Shown here: positions 11,256 to 22,598 of the stretch, one piece after another | Layout: each line of letters starts with the position of its first letter | Position numbering within the stretch: the stretch's first letter is position 1 | DNA from: Immersiella caudata | Taxonomy: Eukaryota; Ascomycota; Sordariomycetes; Sordariales; Lasiosphaeriaceae | Reading direction: 5' to 3' | NCBI GenBank assembly: GCA_030512335.1 | Contig: JAULSU010000005.1 | Span: 2,790,001-2,854,000, forward strand | Length of the DNA stretch: 64,000 nt | Notes under the pieces: model-generated | Seen by the model: only the letters and a program-made list of their open reading frames with translations | Databases searched by the model: none | Told to the model about the DNA's origin: nothing | Program-made: the position numbers and the translations under genes

Positions 11256-14200
11256 GGTGGTTTGGGAGGAAACCCGAGCGAAACGGAGGGGATACTGACC
11301 AGTCAGTCTCGCAACAGTACCCGCAACTTATAACTCGGGCGAGCTACGAAAGCTCGGGACTTGGGATCTGCGCGAAGAAGGCGAGGAGTTAGTTTCTCTT
11401 TCTGCGCGGCAGTCCCTCACGGACGGACGGGAGAGCGCCGCCCCATCAAACAAAACATGGCGTAGGTGCGAGGGAACGCCGTCCATGCCGTCAGCCTTCC
11501 CGAGAGCCACCCAAAGCTTGCGCACGCCCAATGGCTTGCTGGCGTCTTATCAGAAGCTCGAGGACTACTCGGCTCTAGCCGGCACAGGCGCACGGCGCGT
11601 AGACCCTGCGAAGGCATGGATTGGTCTTGTTGAGCAGCTAAGGGCACCATCCACCGGGAGGCGTCGGGAAAGGTAGGAGGTTCGGCTGCAAGTCGCGGGG
11701 TCCTGGAACCTTGCGGATGCGCTACCCCAAGCCGAGTGGATCCCCTGCCAGTGGAGCTTCCCCAGACATGCCGGGAATAGCTGCGGCAAGCAACCTCCCC
11801 TAAATCTTGGTCGGCTTGAAATGCGGCACTGAACTCACCAGCAGCTGTATTCCAGAGCCCTTGGGTTGAAGGTTTTGTTGCAGCGAGCAGCAGACAAAAA
11901 GCGAGCTTCCGCCGTTCTTCAGGTTCGGGCCTGTCAACTTGCCTGTGTTACGCCGGATTCGTTTGCCAGAGCGGGGTCGCGTGCTCACGGTGGCGGGCCC
12001 TTAAGGTTCCAAACGACAACAGACGACAGAGTCAATATGGAGAAGATAAATGCAATTTTGCAGGGCCTGTACGATCTAGGACTTAGGGAGAAAACGGGGA
12101 AGATGGGAAATCTGATGTTGCCTCGAGCTCGGGAAGGTGGACGTCTGGGACAGGACAAAGACGAAAGCTCGACAAACAAAGGGAACCCCGGCAGCCGTTG
12201 AGCTTAAAGCAGATCGGCGGCAACATATTTATGGCAGATCGAACTTCCCCTGCGCTGCCGCCCAGTCGAGGGCCGATGCGGAGATGGGTGTGACCTATGC
12301 CTCGCGCCTTCCCTCGCCTCCAACCATCCCCCCTCCACTGACCACGCCTTCCCACCCCCCTCGGCGCTGTTCGCAATCTCGGGCTGCTCACAACAGACAG
12401 CATTGCCAACACTGACACGGCACCTTACGGGGAGTGAGGTGTGTCATTGCAGCATCTTATGCGTCTTGTCTTTGGAGCGGGTAGCTTGAGCGGGGTCATA
12501 CCGCGTACCCTCGGTACTTGTACTCGACTCCCATCGCTCCCCGAGACGCCAGCGACTCGACTACCAAAGGTATTATCCACCACAAAGTGGGAACAAAAGC
12601 TCTCGACGACCATGTCGACTATTGGGATGGTCATTCGTCATACTAGTAGGACCTGTACGCCCACTTGGAAGACCCGCAAGCCCCGTCACGCATCTCACAA
12701 CGTGGAGAAGCCGAGAGAGCTCCTCGATCAACCAATGCAGGCGTAGCAGCAACCTGCCAGAGACCGGTCTCCTAGGCAAAGAGGGGTAGATGATTTCAGA
12801 GGTGTCGAGTGCAACTGGATCTGTCATGCAAACTCCTCTTTCAGCATCCCGTCTCGTTCTGCCCGCCGGGACGCAGGCAGGATTCTGGCATTTCCCCTCC
12901 TCTCCCCTCCATCACGAGCTGACTGGGCGACTGGTCCCTCCCCGCCCACACAACCGGCCTCGTTCCTGGCATTCACGTCAGGCTGCCCGGTGCCACCTAC
13001 ATGATGGTGTTCTTGTTCCACATGACCGGGGCCACAGCAGACAGGTATAAGTGAGGTACGGACCGCCATCGAGGTCCTTCCCAATATTTACGACTTGCAC
13101 ACGCGATAGAGCCTGTTTCAGACGACGCGCTCCCGCCTGGTAGAGGTCGGCCCCGCTGTATTCCGCAGCTGCAGAAATGCGGGGTCGCGCATTGGCTTTA
13201 TCGATAAACGAAGCTACCCTGAGCATCCCGACACATGAAGGAGAGCGCTGCTGCAGGTCGAAAAAGAACCGCGGAGGGCATGCGCTGCCGGTACGTTGCG
13301 AAGATGGAATCGCCTCCTCCATCAGAGTAAGAGGACCTTCCGGTGATGCTGATGGAGGATGAGTTTAGGATGTCACTTGCAAGCCAGTTTCACGTCGGTG
13401 GATTGTGACGTCAGCAGGCCCACTCGGGCATTAACCAAGAGGAGACAAGCTCGCTGCTGCTCTGGGGAAGGCGCCCACGCTCCGTGCCGGGTCCAGCAAG
13501 CTACCCCCTGGAACCCGCCCAGATAACCATCCACCGACTGCAGCTCCTTGCAAGTGTTCAGCAAAAGACCCAATATGCTCAAACTTCATGGTGTTCTTTT
13601 GATCTCGCGTCTTGTTATGTGGGCATAGTGTCATCCTCTCCTATCAATCCGAAAACTTGTAGAAACTCTATCAACACTTCACCCCCGGGGCCCCTGCCAC
13701 AGCACCGAACCCTTGCCCACCCGATGTCCGGCCGCCCGTCCGCCCCGTCTCGGTTGTCTGTTTCCTTGCCGCAGCCCCACAGCCAGACCGCAACTCCAAC
13801 CTCCCTATTTGAGATTTTTTGTTGAGGAAGAAAACAAAATAGTTGATATCACGGCGCGGTGTGAACGTTACCAGGGTCACGCATCTCACTTCCCGAGATC
13901 GACAGACCCCCCTGCGAAGGGTCGGTGGTAGAATTCAAGGGTTTAACCAGGTACAGCGCATGCGGGAGCCCTGTGATGAGCTGGAGAGGCGTTTGAAATG
14001 CAAAGAGGTATTCAAAAGGCCTTTTTGTGCCCTCTACCCTGAAAAGTAAGGCCTACTGGGAATGCAAGGAGGCATGGACTACCTCCGAATGGGGGTTGGG
14101 GAGAATATTACGCCCGTTTCCCACGCAACATACTTTGCTGGAGAGAAGAAATATATGCGGAGAACACCTGCTCTGTCTGGCCGTCAAACTCAAGGTTCAT

Positions 14201-14831
14201 GACTACGCCACCCAGATATCATTTTGATAGGATTGCCCGTTACGAAGCACATCCATCCTCCTTAAGAGATCCGCCTGGAGGTAAGCCACCTTGAAGACGA
14301 AACGGCACGGGATCAAAGTCAAGTCCACACCAGGACAAAAAAGAAGTCGGGGAGTAGCTTTGCCTATCTGAAATTGATGGTATTTATCCAACAATCATGA
14401 TAAGGGTGGGAAACTCGAAATAGTAGGTTCCAGGGGGGAAAAGTACACAGCAGACACAACATCAGGGATTCGCTGATCGAAACCGACCCAACTACTAGTT
14501 GGTACCTCACTGGCTTGTCTATGGGAGAGCGGACGGGATCCCGAATTTTCCAGTGGGTATGGTCGTATGTGCTTGCTGTGTTGTCGAGGTTGGCGTTTAT
14601 GTTGGCTAGGGCTCTTGTGGTGGGGGGGTTAGAGGAGAGCACCGATGTGCTCTCGAGTAGTTGTGGTCAGGAAAAGGGGCTACTTCGACAACAAACATAA
14701 AGGAGGCTGCAGAAATCTCATAGCTAACACTCGAATGAATAACCAGTGGCTCTGGCGTCTAACGCCTAAATATACATCATCATCTCTCTCTCTTTTCTCA
14801 AATCATGACATGCCGTGCTCGCTTTGAAGAA
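11256..14831. other. Long spacer (3.6 kb) without a recognised gene
   Basis: Many short frames occur on both strands but none carries a domain motif, and none joins convincingly across GT-AG introns. I found no long terminal repeats, inverted-repeat ends or tRNA structure by eye. The right part holds the 3' flank of the short-chain dehydrogenase, the left part the carrier promoter. A noncoding RNA or a fast-evolving small gene cannot be excluded. Confidence 0.4.
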
Positions 14832-15899
14832 CTAATATCCGGTGCTTGGGAACGTCCCCAGTCTTCCGCCGTCGACAACAATGGTGTTACCGTTGCAATA
14901 TGCGCCTGCTCTAGAGGCTAGATAGAGGATCTGGCCCGCCATATCAACCTCATCACCCATGCGGCCAAGGGGAACGTGGGCCTTGTCGATCGGGATTGTG
15001 CCACCACCCGTCATGGATCCTCCTGCTGCTTCGACGATGGGAGCGGCCATTTCGCTAGGGAATACTAGTTGATGTTAGCTATCCTAATAAACTGTGTGCG
15101 ACCGAAGAATACTTACATCCTGGGCAGATACAATTGGCTCTGCAAAAGGTTAGCCACCTTCACTCGCGAACGGAAACAGCTGGAGAACTCACCGAATATT
15201 CCACGTTGGCAATACAACACTCAGTTGCTTCGCAATATGCGTCGCCGCAGCCTTACTCGGTCCATACGCCCACCCTCCCGGTGCCTTCTTGTTAAAGCCC
15301 CCAATGCTGCTCGTCACGATGATCTGGCTACTCTGCTTGACATTCCCCTTCTTATTCCCGTTGTCCAACAACTTCAAAAACGCCATACTCGTGTACCACA
15401 CACTCGTCGAATTCACCTTGAAGGTATTCGTGAACTCGTCAAAATCATAGCTCATCTGCTGACCGCGCCACTCATCTAGCGTTGTCTCGGGGCCGGGCGC
15501 TTTCACCTGCGGACCGCCGACGCCAGCGTTGCAAACGAGCAGGTTGAGGAAGCCAACGTCAGTCTCGACGACGGAAACGATGCTCTCGAGGGAGATTTTG
15601 GAGGTTACGTCGCAGTACAGAGGCACGACGACGGCTGGCATGTTGATGCTGTTAGCAGCTTGCTGCAGCACGTCAACGCGCCGGCCTACGATGTAGACTC
15701 GTGCAGCGCCAGCGGAGGCTAGGGCTTTGGCCATCATAAGACCGATGCCTTCTCGTGTCAGTATGTCCTCTCATTTGCTGCTTCAGCGTATGGTTTACTC
15801 ACCTGTGCCGCCGCCTGTCACCAGCGCGACCAGACCCTTGACGTTGAAGAGCCCATCCACATCGATCGCCGGCCCCGCCGTCGGCAACAGCGTGCTCAT
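14832..15899 (-). CDS. Short-chain dehydrogenase/reductase (RhlG/FabG-like)
   Basis: NAD(P)H-dependent oxidoreductase of the classical SDR type. Four exons, 15803-15899, 15193-15748, 15117-15139 and 14832-15064, join in frame to 302 residues. Cofactor motif TGGGTGIG straddles intron 1; then VCNAGVGG, the catalytic Ser in IIVTSSIGG, and YGPSK for the YxxxK pair. The C-terminal part (GRMGDEVDMAGQILYL and NGNTIVVDGG) is the usual FabG-type ending. Exon 3 is only 23 nt and encodes ANCICPG, the loop after the substrate-binding strand. Fungal proteins of this type are often labelled rhamnolipid 3-oxoacyl-ACP reductase-like, but the substrate is unknown. ATG15899 is preferred because it starts just before the Rossmann fold; an upstream in-frame ATG near 16073 would add a poor N-terminus. 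Confidence 0.9.
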
Positions 15900-16885
15900 G
15901 GTTGCTTGCTTCAGATTGCTTGCAAATTCCCACTCTTCCTTTCCTTCAAGATTTATCTTCACGGAGGACGCCTCAACCAATTCGTCGATTCCCGCAGTCC
16001 GGTTCCTGCTCAACGTTGATGACGTCCAAACAAACCAAAATCTCCTCACAGCCCTAAGGTAGGTAATCAGCACCTTCCTTCCTGGACAATGAAACGTTTA
16101 CACAACTAAGAACCTTACAAAACAAAAGGGAAGGCACGAACCTTCCAGCTTCAACCTTTATAAAAGCTGCTAGTGCCTTCCTGCTCACTCACATACTACC
16201 CTCATACAATCCACCGTCCCCATCTTAAACCCTCCCGTCCAACCTAACCTAACCCCACGCCTTCAGGCCGAAATCCGGAAACACCCCCGCATTTTCGCCC
16301 CCCCTTTTCCCTTCTACCTACGGACATCTGCCCATATCTGCTTTCTGCGTCTGCAGCTACCCGCTTGGCCGCCCCTCCTGCTTCCAAGAAAAAAAAGCAC
16401 TCAGTAAGACCCGATTGCGTCTTGTTTCGTTCGTCGGGTCTGTCGTGCTAGCTATGGCCGAATCCGGATTTGTAAGAGCCTCTTGTCAAAAGCGTAATAA
16501 TCCGGAAGCGGATCAGATAGGCAGATTGCGACATCTACGTTGGCTCCAGGCCGGAAATCACGGTGAGAATTGAGGATTCATTACGAAAGTATTTCCAGCC
16601 CCTATTTCATGCTATGTCACTGGTCATGTTTTGCCCTCCAGCCTACCACTCGGGGCTCAACAGAGCGAGCTCACTTTGCGCCGACACAGCGACGGACCAA
16701 GAGAAAAGAACGACTTTTACTCCGCATTTTGAATACGTCATCTAGCAAATATGCGTGCATTGGACCAAGGCTAGAGCTAGATACCAACCAGATGCCGTGG
16801 CCCCCCCAAACCCTTGAAGAACATGTGTAACCAGGGAGTTGCAAGCAGATCATGATGCACCGCAGTGTTACTAATCCGAGCTGGC
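15900..16885. other. SDR promoter and eRF3 3' flank
   Basis: Spacer between two minus-strand genes. The part near 16180-16400 is pyrimidine-rich on the plus strand. An AGGTAGGTAA motif lies at 16057-16066. No gene recognised. Confidence 0.4.
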
Positions 16886-19156
16886 TTAAGCAGCCGCATC
16901 GGCACTGTCGGTGATGAGCTTGGTAATCTTGCCAATGGCAATGGTTTGCCCCTGGGTACGTCCCAGTTAGCATATTTTCGTTGTCCTGGACGGAAATCAC
17001 ATACCTGATCACGAAGGGTAAAACGACCCATCTGCGGGTAATCCTCGAACCTCTCAACGCATACCGACCCGGCGCCCCCAATGACTTGCAGGCGAGCAAT
17101 GATGCTATCTCCCTTCTTCGCGTGCGAAGGAGGAACCTTGCTCTTCCTGCCAGTGCCCTTCTGCAGCTTGTGGAGGAGAGCTGCGAATGTGACCTCTTCG
17201 ATGGCGGCGTGGACGTGAAGGACGCAGTTGAAGCCGGCCGTGAGAATGCTCTTAAGGTCCAGGATGCGAATCTGCGCCTCAAACTCGGTGACGTTGTGTA
17301 CCAACCGCTTGGGAGAGCAGAGCACGAAACCTGGCATAATTTCTTCTTCCTCGATGCCGCGGAGGCGGAGACGCACCTGCTCACCGCACTGGGCAATTGG
17401 GATTTCGTCTTCAGTCTCACCATATACCGCAGAAATGTCGACGTTCTGCTTGTTGGGCATCATCGTGACTGTCATGCCCTTCTTGATGACACCAGCCTCG
17501 ATCTTGCCCTCGATCATGGTGCCCATGTCTCGGTACTTGCCAGCAACAGCCATCATGAATGGAGCGTTCACCTTGCGCTCCAATGCCTTCATGCCGTCCA
17601 GGTACTCGAGAAGTGACGGGCCGTCATACCAGGGGCACTTGTCCTTGGGGACACGCTCCTTGATGCCCTGCAGTTGCTGGGCTGCAATGGGCATGAAGAA
17701 CACGTCGGTCTTAAGGCTGTAGCCAGTTCCCTTCAGGAACTGTGCAAGCTTGGTGGTGCATTCCAGATACCGGTCGTGGGACCAGTTGACGGTAGGGTCG
17801 TCCATCTTGTTGATCACCACCACCAGTTTGTTGACACCCTGAGTCTTGGCCAACATGGCGTGCTCTCTGGTCTGCCCGCCCTTCTCGAACCCAGTCTCGT
17901 ATTCGCCCTTGCGTGCTGAGATGACGAGAATCCCGACGTCTGCTTGAGAGGCTCCACCAATCATGTTGGGAACATATGTCTTGTGTCCAGGAGCATCGAG
18001 AATGCTGTACTTGCGCACATCCGTCTCGAAGAAGCCTCGGCCAACCTCGACTGTCTTGCCCTTTGAACGCTCCTCGTTGGTGAGATCAAGCGCCCAAGAG
18101 AGATACCAGGTCTCACGACCCATTTCCTTTGCTTCCCTCTTGTACTTGTCGAGAGTTCTCTGGTCCACCATGCCGGTGGCGTAGAGAATGGAACCTCCAA
18201 GTGTGCTCTTGCCAGCATCAACGTGACCGATGAAGATGATGTTCACGTGTTCCTTGCCGTAGATCTCCTTCAGGGTCTCTTCGTCAACGTCGGCTGCTTG
18301 CTCCTTCGTAACGGCATCCACGTCACGAACGGCAGGCTTAGCGGTTCCAGCTGATGGGCTAGACCGCCCAGAGGAGGGCGCGGGGGAGGTTGTGCCGCTG
18401 GCAGTCTTCGAATCGGTCTTCTCGATAGCTTTGTTGGCGGCGACCTTGGATGCGGCTTCGGCAGTGTTTTCCTTCTTCGCCTCGGCCTTCTTCGTCTCCT
18501 CCTTCTTAGGCTCTGCCTTCGCTGGCGCAGCGCCACCAATGGACAAAACCTTGGCCTTGGGCTTAGCAGCATCGCCACCGATGCTCAGCACCTTCGCGCC
18601 GCCCGCGGCAACAACTGGCTTTGGCGCATCGGCAGGAGGGTTGGCGGGTCGCTTCGCGATTGTGGGTGCCTTTGGCGTTTGCTGTTGAGACTGCTGAGGC
18701 TGGGCATAGCCTTGCTGTTGTTGATAGCCCTGGTATTGTTGACCTGGCACTAAAGTTAGCTCCATTCGATAAAGACACCGGCTATAAGATAAATTTACCA
18801 TATCCCTGGCCATAGCCACCCTGTCCCTGTCCCTGTCCGTAAACAGCGCCATAGCCCTGCTGCCCATATTGGCCATATGCCTGCTGCTGCTGCTGTTGCT
18901 GCTGCTGCTGGCCGCCATACTGGGGATAGTAGCCCTGTTGCCCGCCGTAGTATTGTTGCTGTTGTTGGTACTGGGGAACAAATCCAGGGCCGGCGAAGCC
19001 TTGTGGAGAGAAGGTTTGCGCAGTGGGCTGAAAGTTGGCAGCGCCGGGCCGGAACCCCCCCTGACCACCAATGTTCATCTGCTGTTGAGTCTGGCGTGCC
19101 AGGTTATCGTCCTGGGCGGCCGGGTCATCCTCCCACGAGTCCTTGAGGTCAGACAT
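16886..19156 (-). CDS. SUP35: Translation termination factor eRF3 (SUP35)
   Basis: GTPase that works with eRF1 in stop-codon recognition and peptide release. Three exons, 18799-19156, 17005-18749 and 16886-16951, give 722 residues. Residues 1 to about 150 form a prion-like Q/Y/G-rich region with Q runs and QGY-type repeats; intron 1 splits this region. A charged K/E/A-rich middle domain follows, with VLSIGG repeated. The GTP-binding domain starts at about 280: P-loop GHVDAGKST, DAPGH, and NKMD. Two beta-barrel domains end in FTLRDQ, then GQTIAIGKITKLI encoded by the 66-nt last exon. The terminal exon assignment is strong because unspliced reading gives a nonsense tail. The gene faces Yrb30 across a 678-bp divergent spacer. 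Confidence 0.96.
18880..18965 (-). repeat. CAG-type glutamine repeats in eRF3
   Basis: CTG/TTG-rich trinucleotide runs on the plus strand encode polyglutamine tracts of about ten and five residues in the prion-like N-terminus. Confidence 0.85.
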
Positions 19157-19834
19157 GTTGTAGATGTGTCGGTTGTTGCGTTATGTTCGGACAATGAATT
19201 TGCGACCAAATCGGTGTCTGTGATGGCGGGGTCAAGTTGCGCGGGCTTTGGAAATGACGTTTCTTTATCTGTCGCGCTAACCCTCAAGTCGGTAATGCCT
19301 GAATCTTGTGAGTCAAAGTCGAAGCCTCACGGACTTTAAGGCCTGAATACCTGTAGATGAAGCTCCTGTGCCGTGAGAGTCGCCGGATCGAGTTTGCGGG
19401 AGCTGGGAAGTTTTGCTGCCGAGTTCCTTGCCCCACCACCGAGTTGTGGCGGGGAAGGGGTTTCTGAATTCGTGCCAGGTCACCAGCACAGTGAATGTCC
19501 CACTGCGCACACGTTGTGACTCGCCCTCTGACTCCCCACATGTTTGATGCCTGGCGAGGTGGGTCCATGGCGGTGTTTAGCCTCAGGCCACCGTTTCAGC
19601 CCTGTGCAGCGTACAGTGCGGGGCTTTGGACCTGGCGAGAGTGGTTCACAACGCTGAGCGCCGAAGCATGGTGAGGTGGTTCCAGTTGGGATGCAGGCGC
19701 TCTGGGAGGTGCCGTGGGCCAAAGTTGAGATCGCTTTGCGCGCCGAAGAAATTCTCAAAACAACCTTGCTCACTTGTGTACACTTCACTCCACATCAGTA
19801 ATCTTACCAGCATGGGCAACCAGCAAAAGTCACC
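19157..19834. other. Divergent promoter between eRF3 and Yrb30
   Basis: A 678-bp spacer between two divergently transcribed genes; no further gene seen. Confidence 0.5.
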
Positions 19835-21977
19835 ATGGACGCCTTCGTTGATGCAGTGGGTGTCCCCTTTCCGCCGTATGGCTGCTGATGTGGTTATTCA
19901 TGGCTTTGTTGGATATCTCGAGCGTTTTGTGAGCGCGCCTGAGACATTGCGTTGCCTAGAAAACACCTTTAAGAGAAACAGCTGACGGATATTTACCACA
20001 GGTGAAGCAACTGGGGTTGAAGCAAGCCCAACACATCTTGTTTACCGCAGCTGTAAAACCCACAGTCGAATACACCATCAAGGCATGCTCACGACTGTTG
20101 AAGGGTGTTGACGACAAGGCTATATATGCGGAGCTCAAAGCTCTTCAGAAAATACTCGATGGCAAAGTCAAGGTTGGTCCATGCCTAGATTTCACGTGTT
20201 TGTTTAGGGTGGCAAAACTAATGCAGCACAGATCATATCGCCCTCTATAGACTTGATCGAGTTCAAGTATGTTGCCTAACACCTGAGTCTCATACTTTTT
20301 AGCAGCCCCTCCCGCTCACGATTTGATAGGTCTGGTCGAGGAAATGTGTTCCTGGAGTCGGCTCTTCCCCTTGCCAAAGCCCTTCACCGCGACATCACTC
20401 GGCTTGGCAAAAGACTGGATAATGCTGCTACGTATGAAGAAAATCTCCGGCTTGTGGGAGAGGTGACCCCAGACCAGCGGACTCTGAGTGCTCACCGGGT
20501 TGAGTTGCAACTCATTATTGAGGACATCAAAGCCCTCCTTGCGAGAATCGACAGGGATGTGCCTGCCATTCTCCTCGCCATCACAAACTCAGGCGAGAAG
20601 ATGAACTCGGCGCTTTCTCCGGGCATGTCCCCCTCAAGGATGATGCAAGCCAGCTGGCTTTTGAACTTCGCGGACTGGCAATTCGGGTCCATTGGGCAGC
20701 CAGTTCAGGTTGGACCTCCGTTCACTCTGTCCTTGTATATGCTTTTCCGCGGTCATGCAATCCCCCAGAAGCGCAAGAGCAGCGACTCCTTGACGAACCG
20801 TGAGAGCCTCGGTGATACTAAGATAAACGGAGAGCCCTACGGTCTCGGCGAGAGAGACAGGAAGCCCATCTGGCAAGAAGTAATACACAAGGCCCGGGTG
20901 CGACTTGTCCGGACACCCGCAGATTGGACCTTCGATCCGGCCCAAGGATACTGTTCGAAGGCTTCGCCTGGTCCAGCGGTCGCGGAGGACTCGTCTAGCT
21001 CTGCCTTGACAATACTTGGGTCTCCAGGTCAGTACTCCTACCACCTGGAGATAATTGAGGATCTAGACGACGGTCGAGCGCACGACGATGACGGACAGAA
21101 TGCTGGCCCCTACGATGACATGCCCCTGGCTGGAATCCGGGAGTCGATCCCGATATACCAGGTTGCCAAGATCTTCTACACGGACACTGGCAGGCTGCTC
21201 AACATCAGAGACACGGGAGACGGAGATGACAATCCCGTCCTATTGCTGAAGCGAGATGCCAGCGCCAAAACTCCGAACAGGTTGCGAGAAGAATGGCTGG
21301 ACGACTCCGATGAATCTGAAAGCGGCACTGAGGATGAGGAATCAGATGACCAACTAAGCGTAGATCGACAGTTGCGCGGAGAGTCGGAAGCGTACGAGGC
21401 TTCGGTGGGAGAAAAGGCCGGAAGCCCGCCTGGCTACCTTCCTAAACACGTCGACTTGGAGTGGCTAGCCTTAGAAGTCTTCACGGAAGATGAAGAAGAG
21501 GGCGAGGAATCTGAAGAAGAGGAAGATCCGTGCGATGACAAGAGCGATGGCACGCCGCGGAAGCCGGCAAACAAGCCCAAACAAAAGTCGATAAATCGCA
21601 GGTCATCTGTTGATTCATACCTTATGGGACATCTCAGGCGCATGTCGCGGCAGTCATCAAGCGCCGTTTCCCAAACATACCCTGGCGAGGTTGTGCAGTC
21701 TGGAGCAGGCCCTGACGCTGGGCAGGGGAACCCTCCCAAGTCACCGTTTGGACCGGTTATGACTTCGCTGTCGCTTCTTGAGATGTTGATAAGACTCACA
21801 AGTCTGCAGGAGTTCCAGCAGACCCCTCACCTGGCGATTCCCGATCACATCTTGACGTTCTTCCTGGACGAAACGTCGACGACGGGTTTGCAGCAGGGAG
21901 AGGCGCAGTGGGCGGTGCGGAACGAGGCAAAACGACGGGTGGGATTTGACCCTTACGCTGATACCCCTAACAAGTAG
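19835..21977 (+). CDS. YRB30: Ran-GTP-binding protein of the Yrb30 family
   Basis: Fungal Yrb30 binds Ran-GTP and modulates its GTPase cycle in nuclear transport. Four exons, 19835-19855, 20002-20172, 20232-20266 and 20330-21977, join in frame to 624 residues. The N-terminal part (about 1-240) is helical with the family look: VKQLGLKQAQHIL, CSRLLKGVDD, IISPSIDLIEFK and GNVFLESALPLAK. A second conserved block includes WLLNFADWQFG, GPPFTLSLYMLF and YQVAKIFYTDTGRLL. Between these blocks and after them lie acidic, low-complexity stretches rich in D/E/S, so the protein is longer than yeast Yrb30. Exon 1 is only 21 nt (MDAFVDA) and uses a GTGGGT donor; this first exon is the least certain part. Family assignment is from recognised sequence pattern. 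Confidence 0.82.
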
Positions 21978-22598
21978 ACACATAGATGCACTAGACTTAC
22001 GAGGCCATGAAAATGCATTCGAGGCGTTGGGGTTGGGAGCTGAACCGTATGCATCGTCAAAGTGTTTGCGTGCTGTAAATACCCGTAATTACCCCCACGG
22101 GTACCTGAGCCAGTGAAGCCCCCTATTGCTTGGCGACTGACAAGCTCGTTGGCCGAATGGCGGGGTTCACAAATTGTGGTTGCCTTGCAACCATCCACTT
22201 TCGTCACCATTGTAAACACGCGACGAGAAGCACTTAAACGCGACCCTCGACGCTTGCATTGACACGAAATCCGAGGGTCTGAGCGCATAACGTCGTTCGG
22301 GAGCGTTGCGCATTGTTTTTATTGCTGCGAATGCCCAAGTACGTACCAAATCGCAGCGGAGAGCTGTCTGGCCAAATAGAACACTGACGTTTGAGCAAAC
22401 AGAAAGCCCGGGGCGTGCTTCACAGTCCAACCACAGAACAACATCTCGTCGAATGAGAATCCGACCTTTAAAGTGGACAAACGGCGCGTTCGCAAATCAA
22501 CATTAGAGTTTAGGCAGAGTTTCTACGATCTAATCCAGTCCACTACCATCAGCTACTCCTCTCCGTCGACACCCAACCTACCCGACGCCAGCAGCACT
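21978..22598. other. Spacer upstream of the SNF2 gene
   Basis: Lies between two plus-strand genes. The frame of the SNF2 gene stays open upstream to about 22473 but contains no earlier ATG, so this part is read as leader. The sequence before 22599 is rich in pyrimidines. Confidence 0.5.

Noticed and set aside
16671..17423. 250-codon minus-strand frame overlapping eRF3
   Set aside because: Out-of-frame reading of the eRF3 C-terminal exons; the true frame carries the GTPase family motifs.
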